A stretch of 64,000 nt of DNA from Streptomyces roseofulvus. GTDB taxonomy: Bacteria; Actinomycetota; Actinomycetes; Streptomycetales; Streptomycetaceae. The first letter of the stretch is position 1; each line of letters starts with the position of its first letter. A program made the translations under genes and the position numbers. Below the pieces are notes generated by a model. It was not told the origin of the DNA. It saw only the letters and a program-made list of their open reading frames with translations, and did not search any database. The stretch spans positions 248,001-312,000 of the forward strand of contig NZ_BAAAWE010000001.1 in NCBI RefSeq assembly GCF_039534915.1, given 5' to 3'. Of this stretch, positions 41,589-50,730 are shown in pieces.

Positions 41589-42054
41589 CACGATCACCCG
41601 GCCAAGTGTTCCGCATGCCTCGTCCGCCCCACCACCTCCTGAGGTCGTCGGACTGCGGAGCGGACCCATGGGCGGCCGGTGCCGCGAGGACCTCCTCACC
41701 CTGCGCGTCCCTGCGCGACGCCCCCGGCGCCTGCCCTGGCGGCGTGCTGACGGCGACGGGGGAGAGCCGACCGCGTCGCGGCGGCCGTTCGGTGTGACCC
41801 GCCGGCGGTCCTCCGTGTCCCGGCCCTGCGAGCCGCCGTGCGCTTCGACCCGTCGTCGTCACGGGACGCGGTGCCGACCGGGGGCGGGACCGCTGTAGCC
41901 CATGCCGCAGGTGATCGTTTCTCAGCGGGTCGAGTCGGACCGGGCGCTCGCTCGGGTGCCCTGTGGGAAGAGGTGGTGCATGGCAGGCGCGGCCGCGGCG
42001 GCGTCGCCCCTGCGGCGTGTCAGCGATCCACGGCACACGACCGGAACTTCAACC
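41589..42054. other. 466-bp gap, no gene seen
   Basis: GC-rich DNA between the hypothetical pair and the SDR promoter. None of the six frames has protein-like composition with a start and ribosome binding site. Nothing else recognised. Confidence 0.4.
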
Positions 42055-42113
42055 GGATAGTTCATCCGAATGTGTGCTAGCGTCCGGGGCACAAGTGGAT
42101 GACCCATCCACTT
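42055..42113 (+). promoter_or_regulatory. SDR promoter with two TetR-type operator sites
   Basis: The stronger site is a perfect dyad AAGTGGATG-ACC-CATCCACTT (42093-42113), 23 bp before the SDR start. A weaker copy at 42055-42067 reads, on the minus strand, GGATGAACTATCC. Both share the core GGATGA-N-(C/T)-(C/A)TCC with the site before the TetR gene at 43085-43099 (GGATGAACCATCC), which suggests one regulator for both genes. Confidence 0.7.
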
Positions 42114-42136
42114 CACTGCCGGGGGTGGAGGAGCAC

Positions 42137-43027
42137 ATGATGAAGACAGCAGTGGTCACGGCCGGAACAGGGGGCATCGGTCTGGAGACGGCGCTGGGGC
42201 TGGCCGTCGCCGGGTTCGCGGTCACGGTGGTCGGGCGTGACGCCGAGCGGGGAGCCGGGGCCGTCGAGCGGATCAACGCGGCGGGGCCGGCGCATCCGGC
42301 CCGGTTCCTGTCGGCCGATCTCGGCTCGCTCGAACAGGTGCGGGCGCTCGCCCGGACGATCGCGGCCGACCACGCCGCTTCGGGGGAACCGCTGACGGTG
42401 CTGGTCAACAACGTCGGCGCGATGTTCGCCGAGCGTCAGACGCGGGACGGAGTCGAGGCGTCCTTCGTCGTCAACCACCTCTCGCCCTACCTGCTGACCG
42501 AACTGCTGCTGCCGACACTCACGGCCGGCGCACCGAGCAGGATCGTGAACGTCACGTCGGGCGCGGTCGCCGTGGCCAAGCGCGGGTTCGATGCCGTCGA
42601 GCCGCCGGGCGGCTATTACGGATTCCACTGGTACGGTCGCGCCAAGCTCGCCAACCTGGCCTACACCCTGGACCTGGCAGGCCGTCTGGAAGGCACCGGC
42701 GTCTCCGTGTTCGCCGCCGACCCCGGAGGCGCCGCGACGGGCATGACCGACGGCACCATGAACGACCCGAAGATCGTCTCGCCCACCCTGCGGCTGCTGT
42801 GGCCGCTGGTGCGCCGCACCTTCGAACGCTCGACCTCGGGGCCGGCGTCCGCGGCAGCCAGGTCCTCCATCACGGCCGCCACCGACGAGACGCTGACCGG
42901 CCGAACGGGCATCGTCATCGGAGCCCAGGCGCGGCCGGTCGCGCCGCACCGGGCGGCGGCCGACCCCCGCGTCGTCGATGCCGTACGCCGACTCAGCGCA
43001 CGGCACGCTCCGCTCGCGCCCTCCTGA
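42137..43027 (+). CDS. short-chain dehydrogenase/reductase (SDR)
   Basis: 296 aa from ATG 42137, with GGGGGTGGAGGAG in front. The cofactor motif is TAGTGGIGLETALGLA (TGxxxGIG), the structural motif LVNNVGAMF, and the active site Ser ... Tyr-x-x-x-Lys reads NVTSGAVAV ... WYGRAKLANLAYTL. Long substrate-binding helix and C-terminal ADPGGAATGMT follow, as in retinol-dehydrogenase-like SDRs. It oxidises or reduces an unknown alcohol or ketone with NAD(P). The TetR gene 86 bp downstream carries the same operator motif and is the probable repressor, with the pair acting as a small regulated unit. Confidence 0.93.
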   Translation: MMKTAVVTAGTGGIGLETALGLAVAGFAVTVVGRDAERGAGAVERINAAGPAHPARFLSADLGSLEQVRALARTIAADHAASGEPLTVLVNNVGAMFAERQTRDGVEASFVVNHLSPYLLTELLLPTLTAGAPSRIVNVTSGAVAVAKRGFDAVEPPGGYYGFHWYGRAKLANLAYTLDLAGRLEGTGVSVFAADPGGAATGMTDGTMNDPKIVSPTLRLLWPLVRRTFERSTSGPASAAARSSITAATDETLTGRTGIVIGAQARPVAPHRAAADPRVVDAVRRLSARHAPLAPS

Positions 43028-43084
43028 GCGTCGTACGCGCGGCGCATCGCGGCGCTGCGGGGAACAGGGGGCGAAGGAGCCATC

Positions 43085-43099
43085 CGGATGAACCATCCG
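43085..43099. promoter_or_regulatory. operator in front of the TetR gene
   Basis: CGGATG-AAC-CATCCG is a perfect dyad 14 bp before the TetR ATG (43114). Its core GGATGAACCATCC differs by one base from the core of the SDR operator (GGATGACCCATCC). This supports autoregulation and control of the SDR. Confidence 0.72.
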
Positions 43100-43113
43100 A
43101 CTAGCATGGCCGC

Positions 43114-43692
43114 ATGACGACGCCTCTACGCAAGGACGCGGCCCGCAACTGGCAACGGATCGTCTCCGTCGCCCGCGAGCTGGTCGACGAGGGCACCCCC
43201 TTGCAGCTCAACGACGTCGCGCGCCGGGCCGGACTCGGGGTCGGCACCGTCTACCGTCACTTCGCCACGCCCGAAGCGCTGCTGGAGGCCGTCGCCGCGC
43301 CGGGCCTGGAGGCCCTGGCCGCCCACGGAGAGCAGGCGCTGACCGACGCCGACCCCTGGCGCGGCCTGACAGGCTTCCTCCACCTCACCGTCGAGGCGCA
43401 GGTCACCGACGCCGCCCTGCCGCCCGTCGCCGCCGCGGCCACGGACGCCGTGCCGCGCACGACGGAACTCAAGGAGGCGCTGGCGTCGGCCGGCACCATC
43501 CTCCTCGCCCGGGCCCGCGATGCCGGAGTGGTCCGCCCCGACCTCACCGCCGCCGACCTCGTCCCGCTCGTGTGCGGCATCGCCCACGCCGCGAACGTCC
43601 ACGGCGGCACCCCCGCCGAGCGGGCCGAGACCGCACACCGCTACCTCGCCACCCTCCTCGAAGGCCTGCACGCGACACCATCGAGCGCTTGA
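43114..43692 (+). CDS. TetR-family repressor
   Basis: 192 aa. N-terminal HTH: RKDAARNWQRIVSVARELVD, then LQLNDVARRAGLGVGTVYRH and FATPEALLEAVAA; GVGTVYRHF is diagnostic. The C-terminal ligand domain is helical and matches the SACE_7040/tetR_C-like group (ALPPVAAAATDAVPRTTELK, DLTAADLVPLVCGIAHAANV). It follows the SDR and has a matching dyad before its own start and before the SDR, so I infer it represses both and is released by the SDR substrate or a related compound. Confidence 0.91.
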   Translation: MTTPLRKDAARNWQRIVSVARELVDEGTPLQLNDVARRAGLGVGTVYRHFATPEALLEAVAAPGLEALAAHGEQALTDADPWRGLTGFLHLTVEAQVTDAALPPVAAAATDAVPRTTELKEALASAGTILLARARDAGVVRPDLTAADLVPLVCGIAHAANVHGGTPAERAETAHRYLATLLEGLHATPSSA

Positions 43693-43777
43693 CGACCGAG
43701 TGATGAGTCCGGGCATCGCTCACGGCCCGCTGAGCGGCTGGGAGAGTCGAATGCGACCGTGACGAAGGGAAGGGCGA

Positions 43778-44044
43778 GTGAGTGAGATGGTCTTTTCGGA
43801 AGCGATGAAGGACTGGGTCGACTGGGATCAGGCCGCATACGAGCTGGGATTGAGCCTCGGTGCGCTGACGCGGGACGTTCCCTTCTCGAAGAGCAAGAGG
43901 ATCTTCTGGGAGGACAACCCGACAGGGCGCGCCCTCCACGCCACCCTCCTGGCGCTCGTGGAAGCCGGCCTCCTCGAGTCGCGCGACGATGACGAGCAGT
44001 TCCGATGGGCGACCACGAGGTTCCTGAACGTATTCGACCACTGA
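43778..44044 (+). CDS. small hypothetical protein
   Basis: 88 aa from GTG 43778, preceded by GAAGGGAAGGG; ATG 43787 is an alternative. It is acidic, with helices MKDWVDWDQAAYELGLSLG and RALHATLLALVEAGLLESRD and an aromatic end (QFRWATTRFLNVFDH). It is a compact cytosolic protein of unknown function. The layout of a short helical protein with several Trp residues is seen in Streptomyces genes next to toxins and in immunity proteins, but I have no specific match. Confidence 0.62.
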   Translation: MSEMVFSEAMKDWVDWDQAAYELGLSLGALTRDVPFSKSKRIFWEDNPTGRALHATLLALVEAGLLESRDDDEQFRWATTRFLNVFDH

Positions 44045-44177
44045 ACTCCCGTGGACCTCCCGTCGGCGGTCCAAGTCCCCGCTGATGTAGCGGCCGGGTT
44101 CGGCGCCGCCTTGATCTGAAGCTTTCTTGAGGTTTTAGCGTGGGCGCGCTTGATCACTGACGACGGGAGACACGCCC

Positions 44178-45011
44178 ATGATCCTCGTGACCGGAGCCAC
44201 TGGAAACATTGGCCGTGCCCTGCTGAAGGAGCTGCACGCACGCGGTGTCGAACCGCTGAGAGGGCTCACCCGTGACGCTGCTCGGGCTGTCATGCCCGAC
44301 GGGGTCGAGGCTGTGGAGGGCGACTTGGCAGAGCCTGCGTTGCTCCAGCCCGCGCTGAACGGGGTGCGGTCGTTGTTTCTCGTATCGCGTGTGGGCTCGG
44401 ACGACGGCATCCTCGAGGCGGCCCGGCAGGCGGGTGTGGAGCACGTCGTGCTGGTGTCGTCCATCACCGTCCAGACCCACCCGCACCTGGGCCCCGCCGC
44501 CGAGAACCTGGAGGTGGAGGAGCTGCTCAAGGAGTCCGGTATGGCGTGGACGATCCTGCGGCCGACGCAGTTCGCGTCGAACGCCCTCATGTGGGCCGCT
44601 GCCATCCGCGGCCGCGAGCCCGTCCGCGCGCCGTATGCCGAGACCGCGCTGCCGACGATCCACCCTGCGGACATCGGATCCGTGGCGCGCGTGGCCTTGA
44701 CCGAGCCCGGCCATCGCGGACGTACGTATGCGCTGACCGGCCCGGAGCCGGTGACCGCCCGCCGGCAGGTCGAGGCCATCGCAGCGGCGCTGGGCAGGGA
44801 GGTTCCCTTCGTCGAGATCAGCCGCCGGGAGGCCTACGCCCAGATGGTCGAGGCCTTCGAGTCCGAGGCTGCGGACGCGGTGCTCGACGTCACCGGCGGG
44901 GACGTGAACGCCGAGCTGTTGAGGGTGCGGGCGACGGTTGCCGAGGTCACCGGAGCGCCGGCTCGCCCGTTCCGGCAGTGGGCCGTGGAGAACGCCGACG
45001 CCTTCCGCTGA
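44178..45011 (+). CDS. NmrA-like NAD(P)-binding protein (atypical SDR)
   Basis: 277 aa. Opens with the Rossmann motif MILVTGATGNIGRALLKELH and continues with GVEAVEGDLAEPALLQPALN, VRSLFLVSRVG, GVEHVVLVSSITVQ and SGMAWTILRPTQFASNALMW, all typical of the NmrA/QOR2 group (SDR a5). There is no SDR YxxxK pair, so it may act as a redox sensor or quinone reductase. The C-terminal half (ALTGPEPVTARRQVEAIAAA) is the usual substrate domain. It is convergent with the phosphodiesterase gene. Confidence 0.91.
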   Translation: MILVTGATGNIGRALLKELHARGVEPLRGLTRDAARAVMPDGVEAVEGDLAEPALLQPALNGVRSLFLVSRVGSDDGILEAARQAGVEHVVLVSSITVQTHPHLGPAAENLEVEELLKESGMAWTILRPTQFASNALMWAAAIRGREPVRAPYAETALPTIHPADIGSVARVALTEPGHRGRTYALTGPEPVTARRQVEAIAAALGREVPFVEISRREAYAQMVEAFESEAADAVLDVTGGDVNAELLRVRATVAEVTGAPARPFRQWAVENADAFR

Positions 45012-45079
45012 CACGTGGGCGCGGTGGGTCGACGACGTGGCCGTGAGATCGCCGGGGCGGGGCGGGCGGTCGGCGGAGG

Positions 45080-45823
45080 TCAGAGCACGACGCGGTAGTG
45101 CGTGGTCAGGCGCCGGTCGTCGTCCAGCACGTGGAAGGCGAGGGCGGGCGGCTGGTCGCGGTCTGCGGGACGGTCGCCCTCCCACGGCAAGCGCAGGGTC
45201 CAGGTGACGGCCGGTCCGACGATCAGGGGACGGGCGGCGAAGGTCGAGGCGGCGGCCGTGTGGGCGTGCCCGGTCAGGACGGCGATCACCTGCGGGTGTG
45301 CCCGCAGCAGGGCGGCCAGACGCTCGGGCTGCTGGAGCATGCCGGAGTCGGGCAGGGGGTGGTGGAGCGCGACGGGCGGCTGATGAAAGGCGATCAGTGC
45401 AGGGGTGTCCCGCGGCAGCCCGGCGAGCTGGGCGTCGATCCAGTCGAGCGTCGCCGCGTCGAGGAGCCCCTCGTCGCGGCCGGGGATCGTGGAGTCGCAC
45501 ATGAGGATGACGGTCCCGGCGATGTGATGGACCCGGTTGACGGGGCCCTGGCCGGGCGCCTCCCCGAGCAGGGCCTTGCGGTAGGCCGGACGCACGTCGT
45601 GGTTGCCGGGGCAGGTGAGCACCGGGAAAGGGGCGGTCAGGATACGGGCGGCTTCCGCGTATTCGGCTTCGTCGCCGTGATCGGCGATGTCCCCTGTGAC
45701 GAGGAGCGCGTCGACCGGTCGCGGGAGTTCCCGCAGGTAGTCCATGACGCGGGTGGCGCGGCTTGTGGCTCTCTCACTGCCGTCCAGGTGCAGGTCGCTG
45801 ATCTGGGCAAGCAGCACGGTCAC
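45080..45823 (-). CDS. metallophosphoesterase, 3',5'-cyclic-nucleotide phosphodiesterase type
   Basis: 247 aa from GTG 45823 (VTVLLAQISDLHLDGSERAT). Calcineurin-like metal motifs are complete: DLHLDG, ALLVTGDIADHGDEAEY, VLTCPGNHDVRPAYR, LIAFHQPPVALHHPLPDSGM and VIAVLTGHAHTAAAS. Binuclear metal centre expected. It resembles CpdA/Icc, which hydrolyse cAMP. The gap to the CGNR gene holds an inverted repeat, so the CGNR protein may control both. Actual substrate untested. Confidence 0.9.
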   Translation of the reverse strand: MTVLLAQISDLHLDGSERATSRATRVMDYLRELPRPVDALLVTGDIADHGDEAEYAEAARILTAPFPVLTCPGNHDVRPAYRKALLGEAPGQGPVNRVHHIAGTVILMCDSTIPGRDEGLLDAATLDWIDAQLAGLPRDTPALIAFHQPPVALHHPLPDSGMLQQPERLAALLRAHPQVIAVLTGHAHTAAASTFAARPLIVGPAVTWTLRLPWEGDRPADRDQPPALAFHVLDDDRRLTTHYRVVL

Positions 45824-45894
45824 GATCGGTCCCCTCCCGCGGCGGCTCCCGGCCACCGTTCCCCACCGAGGGAGGGCTGACACCCCACCTCAGA

Positions 45895-45926
45895 CCCTAA
45901 CGGAAAACCTCGATTTCCCGTTAGGG
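45895..45926. promoter_or_regulatory. operator-like dyad between phosphodiesterase and CGNR gene
   Basis: CCCTAACGG (45895-45903) and CCGTTAGGG (45918-45926), exact complements with a 14-bp AT-rich spacer, between divergent genes. CGNR zinc-finger proteins usually regulate a divergent neighbour, so this is the probable binding site. Confidence 0.65.
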
Positions 45927-45985
45927 ACCTTAGAGTGTGCGCGGGAATGTGATCAAGTGGTGGACGACGAGGGAAGGAGGCGCTG

Positions 45986-46603
45986 ATGGAGCGCTGGCCG
46001 GCACTGGAACTGGCGAGCACGATCCGCCACGACGGGGACGGTGGTGTCACCGACGACCTCGCCACTCCCCACGGCGTGACCCAATGGCTTCAGGCACAGG
46101 CCGACCTGCTCCCCGACCATGTTCCGGCCGGGGAGACGACAGCGGACGAGGACCTCAGGACGCAGATCGTCGGACTGCGGCAGGCAGTACGGGCCCTCTT
46201 CGCCCGGGCCGTCAGTCCCGCTCCCCCGAGTGCGGCGGACTCCCGCCAGTTGATGCCGGCCGACCAGGCAGTGGCCCACCTCAACACGGTCGCCGCCCGT
46301 GAAACGGTCGTCCCGCAGCTGGTCTGGCCGCCGGACGGCGCCCCCGCCGTCCGCCTGCTGTCCACGGAGGACGACCCGACGGTTCGGCTCACGGCCTTCC
46401 TGGCCCGCGCCGCCATCGACTTCCTGAACGGACCGCAGCTCAGCCGACTGCGGGCCTGCTCCGCGCCACGCTGCGTGCGCTACTTCGTCAAGAGCCACGG
46501 TCGGCAGGAATGGTGCAAGCCCTCCTGCGGAAACCGTGCCCGAGCGGCGCGCCACTACCGGCGTCGACGTACAGCCGCCGACGGTGACTCACACTCGGTC
46601 TGA
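45986..46603 (+). CDS. CGNR zinc-finger regulator
   Basis: 205 aa from ATG 45986, after GGAAGGAGG. The N-terminal part (WPALELASTIRHDGDGGVTD) is the ABATE (putative stress-induced) domain, with TPHGVTQWLQAQADLL. The C-terminal zinc finger reads RACSAPRCVRYFVKSHGRQE followed by WCKPSCGNRARAARHYRRRR, giving the C-x4-C and C-x3-C ligands and the CGNR motif itself. These are DNA-binding proteins of Streptomyces. The dyad just upstream suggests autoregulation together with the divergent phosphodiesterase. A second CGNR protein lies at 61787. Confidence 0.9.
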   Translation: MERWPALELASTIRHDGDGGVTDDLATPHGVTQWLQAQADLLPDHVPAGETTADEDLRTQIVGLRQAVRALFARAVSPAPPSAADSRQLMPADQAVAHLNTVAARETVVPQLVWPPDGAPAVRLLSTEDDPTVRLTAFLARAAIDFLNGPQLSRLRACSAPRCVRYFVKSHGRQEWCKPSCGNRARAARHYRRRRTAADGDSHSV

Positions 46604-46692
46604 CTCCCTTCCCCTTGAGCCCTTGAGCCCGTGCGCGCCGCGGCTCCGTCAGCCGCTCGCCTTCGATCTCTGCGGCCATGGGCAGGGCCGGG

Positions 46693-47103
46693 TCACACGG
46701 TGGCGATGCCGGCGAGGGCGCTCCGCAGCCGACGCACGGCCGCCTCGGCCTCCGCGTACTGCTGAGGAGTCGGTTGGACGGCTCCGAAGGTCGGGCCGTC
46801 CTCGGGCGGCAGAGCGCGCCAGTGCAGGACCGGCGTGAGCGCCGTGACGGCTGCGCCGAGGAACCAGGCCAGGCGTCCGTGGACGTGGGCGAGAGCGATG
46901 GCAAGGGCGGCGAGCGCTTCACGCAGGCGCGCCAGCCGGTCGACGTCGGACAGGGCCTCGTGGGACTGCGGCGTGCCGACAGCGGCGTACAACCTGGTGG
47001 CGGCCTGCGCCGCGATGGTTCGGTCGGCTTGGGTCGGCGTCCAGGCCTGATCCCGCAGCTGTCGCTCGGCTTCTTCCACCAGATCGTCGATCACCGTCTG
47101 CAT
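46693..47103 (-). CDS. hypothetical helical protein
   Basis: 136 aa from ATG 47103 (MQTVIDDLVEEAERQLRDQA). It is mostly helical and Ala/Leu-rich, with LREALAALAIALAHVHGRLA and WFLGAAVTALTPVLHWRALP in the middle; the helix is amphipathic and too polar for a membrane span. No recognised motif. It sits convergent with the CGNR gene and divergent from the repeat protein at 47276. I consider it real on composition, with function unknown. Confidence 0.62.
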   Translation of the reverse strand: MQTVIDDLVEEAERQLRDQAWTPTQADRTIAAQAATRLYAAVGTPQSHEALSDVDRLARLREALAALAIALAHVHGRLAWFLGAAVTALTPVLHWRALPPEDGPTFGAVQPTPQQYAEAEAAVRRLRSALAGIATV

Positions 47104-47275
47104 CGCCACATCCCTCACCCTAGAGCCCGCGTTGTCGCCGGGTGCGAAGGAACCGGACACCCATCCGACGGACGGGATCGCGCATTGCACTGTCGTCGAG
47201 TACGGCGAGGAACCCAGCCCCCACCGCCGAAGACGTGCGACGCCGCACCGAAAGGCGGTCTGGCACCATGGGCTG

Positions 47276-48756
47276 ATGTCTGCCTCCTCCGACGTCCCGG
47301 TCACCACGCGCCGACATCTGACGGTGTTGCTGAGCGGACTGGCAGTCAACCCCTGCGCGGAACCGAAGGTTCTCGTGCGCCTTGCGGCGGCGGACATCGA
47401 TCGGACGAAGCTCGCGCGGCGGCGTGACCTGCCCGCGCAGGCCGCGGTGATCCTTGCCGGCGACGAGGATGCGGACCTGCGGTCGGAGCTGGCTGCGCAT
47501 CCTCGACTCCCGGCCGAGGCGCAGCGTGTTCTCGCCCGAGACGTCGACCCGCGGGTGCGTGGCCGGTTGGCGGAGGGTGCAGAGTACTTCACCACCGTCG
47601 GCGTGCACGGGCTGGATGTCCCGGAGCCGTTGTCCCCTGAGGTCTACGAAGTGCTGGCCCGGGACCCGGAGCCGAAGGTACGCCGTGCCCTGGCGTTGAA
47701 CCGGAACCTGCCCGACACCCTACGGGCCAGGATCCTCGACGACGGGGACGCGCGTACGGCCGCCATCGCCGCCACCGAGTGGAACCCCGCGCCGGCCGCC
47801 CGGATCGGCGCACTCCTTGCGCGGGCCACCGATACGTTCGCCCGTGAGCTGCTCTTGCTCCGGCTGGACGGTCCCCTTCCCCCCGAGGCCGCCCGCGTCC
47901 TGCTGGCCGAGATCGACTCCGCCGAGGACCCGGCACGCCATGTGGGGCTCCTGCGGCGGATCGCCGCGACCGCCGACCTGGACGCCGCCCGGGACCACCG
48001 CCCGGCGCCGACCTGACCGACCGCTTCCTGACGGACCCACGGCTGCGCGCCGCGGTCGCGGCCAATCCGACGCTGACCGTGCAGCATGTCATGGCGCTGG
48101 CGCACGATCCCGACAACGAGGTCCGCGCGGCTGTCGTCGCACGCCTCGACCTCGACCCGGTGCTGCGGGAGTCGGTATCGGTCGCGTACGACGATCGCAG
48201 CGGCGGCAACGCCGTCGAGTGGCTCCTGGACGAAGAGCTGTCCGCGTCCGATCAGGTCGCCTTCGCGCGCAGCCGTCACCAGGTCTTCCGAAAGACGCTG
48301 GCCATGCGCACCGACCTGTGCGAGGAGGCTGTGGGGATCCTCGCCGGCGATGAGAGCTTCGCCGTGCGGCTGTTCGTGTGCGAGCGCCAACCCGACGCCC
48401 CCGGTTGGCTGCTGGCACGCGTTGCCGCCGACTGGAAGAGCTACAGCCGCTGGGACATGCTCGCCCACAAGAACTTCCCCGCCGATGCCGCCACGGCCTT
48501 GGCCCGCTCCGACGACCCGCGGGACCGGGTCGTCGCCGCGGCACATCCCGGGCTTCCGTGGGAAACGATCGAGGCGCTGCTGGCCGACGACACAGACCAT
48601 GTGCGGACTCGGGCAGCGACCAACCCGTCCGTCCCGAGCCACCGGCTGATGACTCTCCTCACGTCCGACGACCCAGCCGTCCTCGCCGGGGCGGCCGCCA
48701 ACCGGACGCTCCCCGTCGTGACCATGTACCAGGTGCTCGATCAAGCCGGCCTGTGA
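47276..48756 (+). pseudogene. leucine-rich-variant/HEAT-like repeat protein, frameshifted
   Basis: From ATG 47276 (MSASSDVPVTTRRHLTVLLS) runs a series of about 25-residue helical repeats: LAANP-type starts, LPAQAAVILAGDEDADLRSE, LPAEAQRVLARDVDPRVRGR and so on. The frame ends at TGA 48014-48016, but from about 47995 another frame continues with DLTDRFLTDPRLRAAVAANP and repeats such as LTVQHVMALAHDPDNEVRAA to TGA 48756. The family pattern runs unbroken across the junction, so a single-base indel near 47985-48005 split one gene of about 494 codons. Repeat proteins of this sort bind other proteins; this one's partner is unknown. It may be a pseudogene or a sequencing error. Confidence 0.72.
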
Positions 48757-48830
48757 GGAAGGCACTCGGGGAAGCCCCGCCGGCGGTGGGGGTGCCGTTC
48801 GATGCGGGGACTTCCCCGAGCCCAAAACCG

Positions 48831-49247
48831 TCAGCGTTCCCGGGCCCTCGTCCACCACCAGCCGAACACCGCCCACGCCGTGTTGTTGGGTTCCGGCAGG
48901 GTACGGCGTTCGTATTCCTCATCGATCCGCTTGATCAGCCGCCCCAAGTCCCGTCTGGCTCCGAGGGGAAGAAGCCGCATGGCCAGCTCCAGGTCGTCAC
49001 GGGCGTCTTCGACCTCCAGCCCGGGCGAAGGGGTTTCAGAGGCGTTCAGGTAGCGGCCAGGCTGCTGGAACGCCCACTCGAGACGGGAGAGCGCCTTGGC
49101 GACCGCGTTGGGCCACATCTCCTGGTCTTCGACCCGGCGGATGGCTGCACGAGTCCGCGCGGAAACGCCACGGACCCTCATGACCGGTTCCTGCCATCGT
49201 GGCCGCCACCGCTCTGCGCGGACGGCCTCGGGACGCCTACGCGGCAT
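48831..49247 (-). CDS. hypothetical basic protein
   Basis: 138 aa from ATG 49247; a start at ATG 49181 is also possible. It has an Arg-rich front (MPRRRPEAVRAERWRPRWQE), then a helical acidic-basic region (WPNAVAKALSRLEWAFQQPG, VEDARDDLELAMRLLPLGAR) and an aromatic end (NNTAWAVFGWWWTRARER). No transmembrane helix or export signal. Similar proteins occur in Streptomyces without known function. It converges with the repeat-protein gene. Confidence 0.62.
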   Translation of the reverse strand: MPRRRPEAVRAERWRPRWQEPVMRVRGVSARTRAAIRRVEDQEMWPNAVAKALSRLEWAFQQPGRYLNASETPSPGLEVEDARDDLELAMRLLPLGARRDLGRLIKRIDEEYERRTLPEPNNTAWAVFGWWWTRARER

Positions 49248-49806
49248 CGCCCTTTCGGATCAGCATGGGACCATCCTGCCACGAGCGGGCCCGTCGATGG
49301 CCCCCTTTGCTCACACCCCACGCGCGAAGCGCCGCCGGCACCGTTCCACCGGGCCGGGTACGTGTGACTCCGCCAGAGGAGGCCGGTGCGCCTGTGGCGG
49401 GTGAGACGGTCGCTGATCTCGCGTAGCCACGGGACGCGGGCCGCCGGCAGCCGGTTCAGCGTTCGCTGGAAGACGTCCCAGTCGATCCGGAAGGCGTCAT
49501 GGACGGTCGGAGTGGGCGGATCGTCGCGCAGGACGCCGTCGGGGATGGTTCCCGACGCGGAGGCAGACAGGTGCGCGTCGGGGAGACCAGCCAGTTCCGG
49601 GCGCGCTCCCTCGACGAGGCCGTCGAACTGGCCGAACAGGAGTCAGCCGAGTATGCCAGGGAGGACGGCCTCGACATCATCGTGCGGCGCTGAGGGGGTA
49701 GGCAGCTCTCGTGGTGGCCTTCGGCCCACGTTCGGCAGAGACCACTACACGAGACGGCAGCCGTGGAGGCCGGGACCGACCGGTCGTGCGCGAGCCGAGG
49801 CGCGAC
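49248..49806. other. region of gene fragments, possibly DUF4288-like
   Basis: No full gene is supported. On the plus strand 49555-49693 reads RVGETSQFRARSLDEAVELA then EQESAEYAREDGLDIIVRR and a stop; the A-x-S-x-x-E-A-x-x-x-A pattern is like the DUF4288 family but has no proper start. On the minus strand about 49520-49385 reads HDAFRIDWDVFQRTLNRLPA then RVPWLREISDRLTRHRRTG, also protein-like and without a start. Both may be relics of different genes joined by deletions. Confidence 0.35.
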
Positions 49807-50730
49807 TCACACCGGCGCCACCGTCCGCGAGGCCCCCTGCGTCATTTCGCGCGCCGCGGCGCTGGCCGCGTCCGCGAAGGCCTCCAGTGCGGCGGTGGTG
49901 TCGCCGGCGCGCCAGACCAGGCCGTAGCCGACAGGTTCCGCGTCCGTGATGGGGACGTACGCGACGCCGGGCCGCGCGAAGTAGGTCGCCGAGTGCGCGG
50001 CGGTCAGGAGGGCGCCCCGGCCTGCCGCGACCAGCATCAGGGCCTCCTGCATCTGGGTCACGGAGGGGCCGGGCATGATGGGCCTGCCGCTCGGGGTGTG
50101 GGTGGGCGTGTAGTGCTCCCGCCAGTAGGCGGGCAGCTCGCCCTCGACTGTGAGGAGGAGGACGTCGGCCAGATCCTCCAGGGAGACGGTGCCGCGGGCA
50201 GCAAGCAAATGCGTGGACGGTACGGCGAGGGCACGGTCCTCGGTGAGGAGGGGCGGGCCGCCGCCCAGGTCGTCCTCACGGACCGGGAACTCCTGCAGCT
50301 GGACGTCGAATTCCCCGTCGCGCAGACGACCGTACGGATCGGTCATCGGCACCTCGCAGATCTCCACCGCGAGGCCGGGATGGCTGGCGCGTAGCGCCTC
50401 CGTCACCTTCAACAGGATCTCCCCGGTGAGTGGGTTGGAGAAGCCGACGTGCAGGACCGTGTCGATGCCGCGCGCGGTGGAGGCGGCGCGCGCCAGTGCG
50501 GCGTCCATCGCGCGGTGGTGCGGTTCGAGGTCGGTACGCAGCTGGCTGCCGATCGCGGACATGGTGACGCGGCGACTGGTGCGGATGAACAGCGGTGCCC
50601 CGACACGCCGTTCGAGGCGCTGGATCAGCTGGCTGACGCGGGCGCGGGAGAGCCCCATCCGGTCTGCGGTGCGGCCGAAGTGCAGCTCTTCGGCGAGCAG
50701 AAGGAAGCACTCGACTTCGTCGCGTTCCAA
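49807..50730 (-). CDS. LysR-family regulator
   Basis: 307 aa. HTH: MERDEVECFLLLAEELHFGR, then RMGLSRARVSQLIQRLERRV and FIRTSRRVTMSAIGSQL. The effector domain runs about 90-290 (HVGFSNPLTGEILLKVTEAL, VQLQEFPVREDDLGGGP). It belongs to the Streptomyces LysR group that often sits beside MFS pumps. Here a DHA2 efflux pump lies divergent about 500 bp away, and could be its target, though the gap is long for that. Start ATG 50730 is natural for the family. Confidence 0.9.
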   Translation of the reverse strand: MERDEVECFLLLAEELHFGRTADRMGLSRARVSQLIQRLERRVGAPLFIRTSRRVTMSAIGSQLRTDLEPHHRAMDAALARAASTARGIDTVLHVGFSNPLTGEILLKVTEALRASHPGLAVEICEVPMTDPYGRLRDGEFDVQLQEFPVREDDLGGGPPLLTEDRALAVPSTHLLAARGTVSLEDLADVLLLTVEGELPAYWREHYTPTHTPSGRPIMPGPSVTQMQEALMLVAAGRGALLTAAHSATYFARPGVAYVPITDAEPVGYGLVWRAGDTTAALEAFADAASAAAREMTQGASRTVAPV

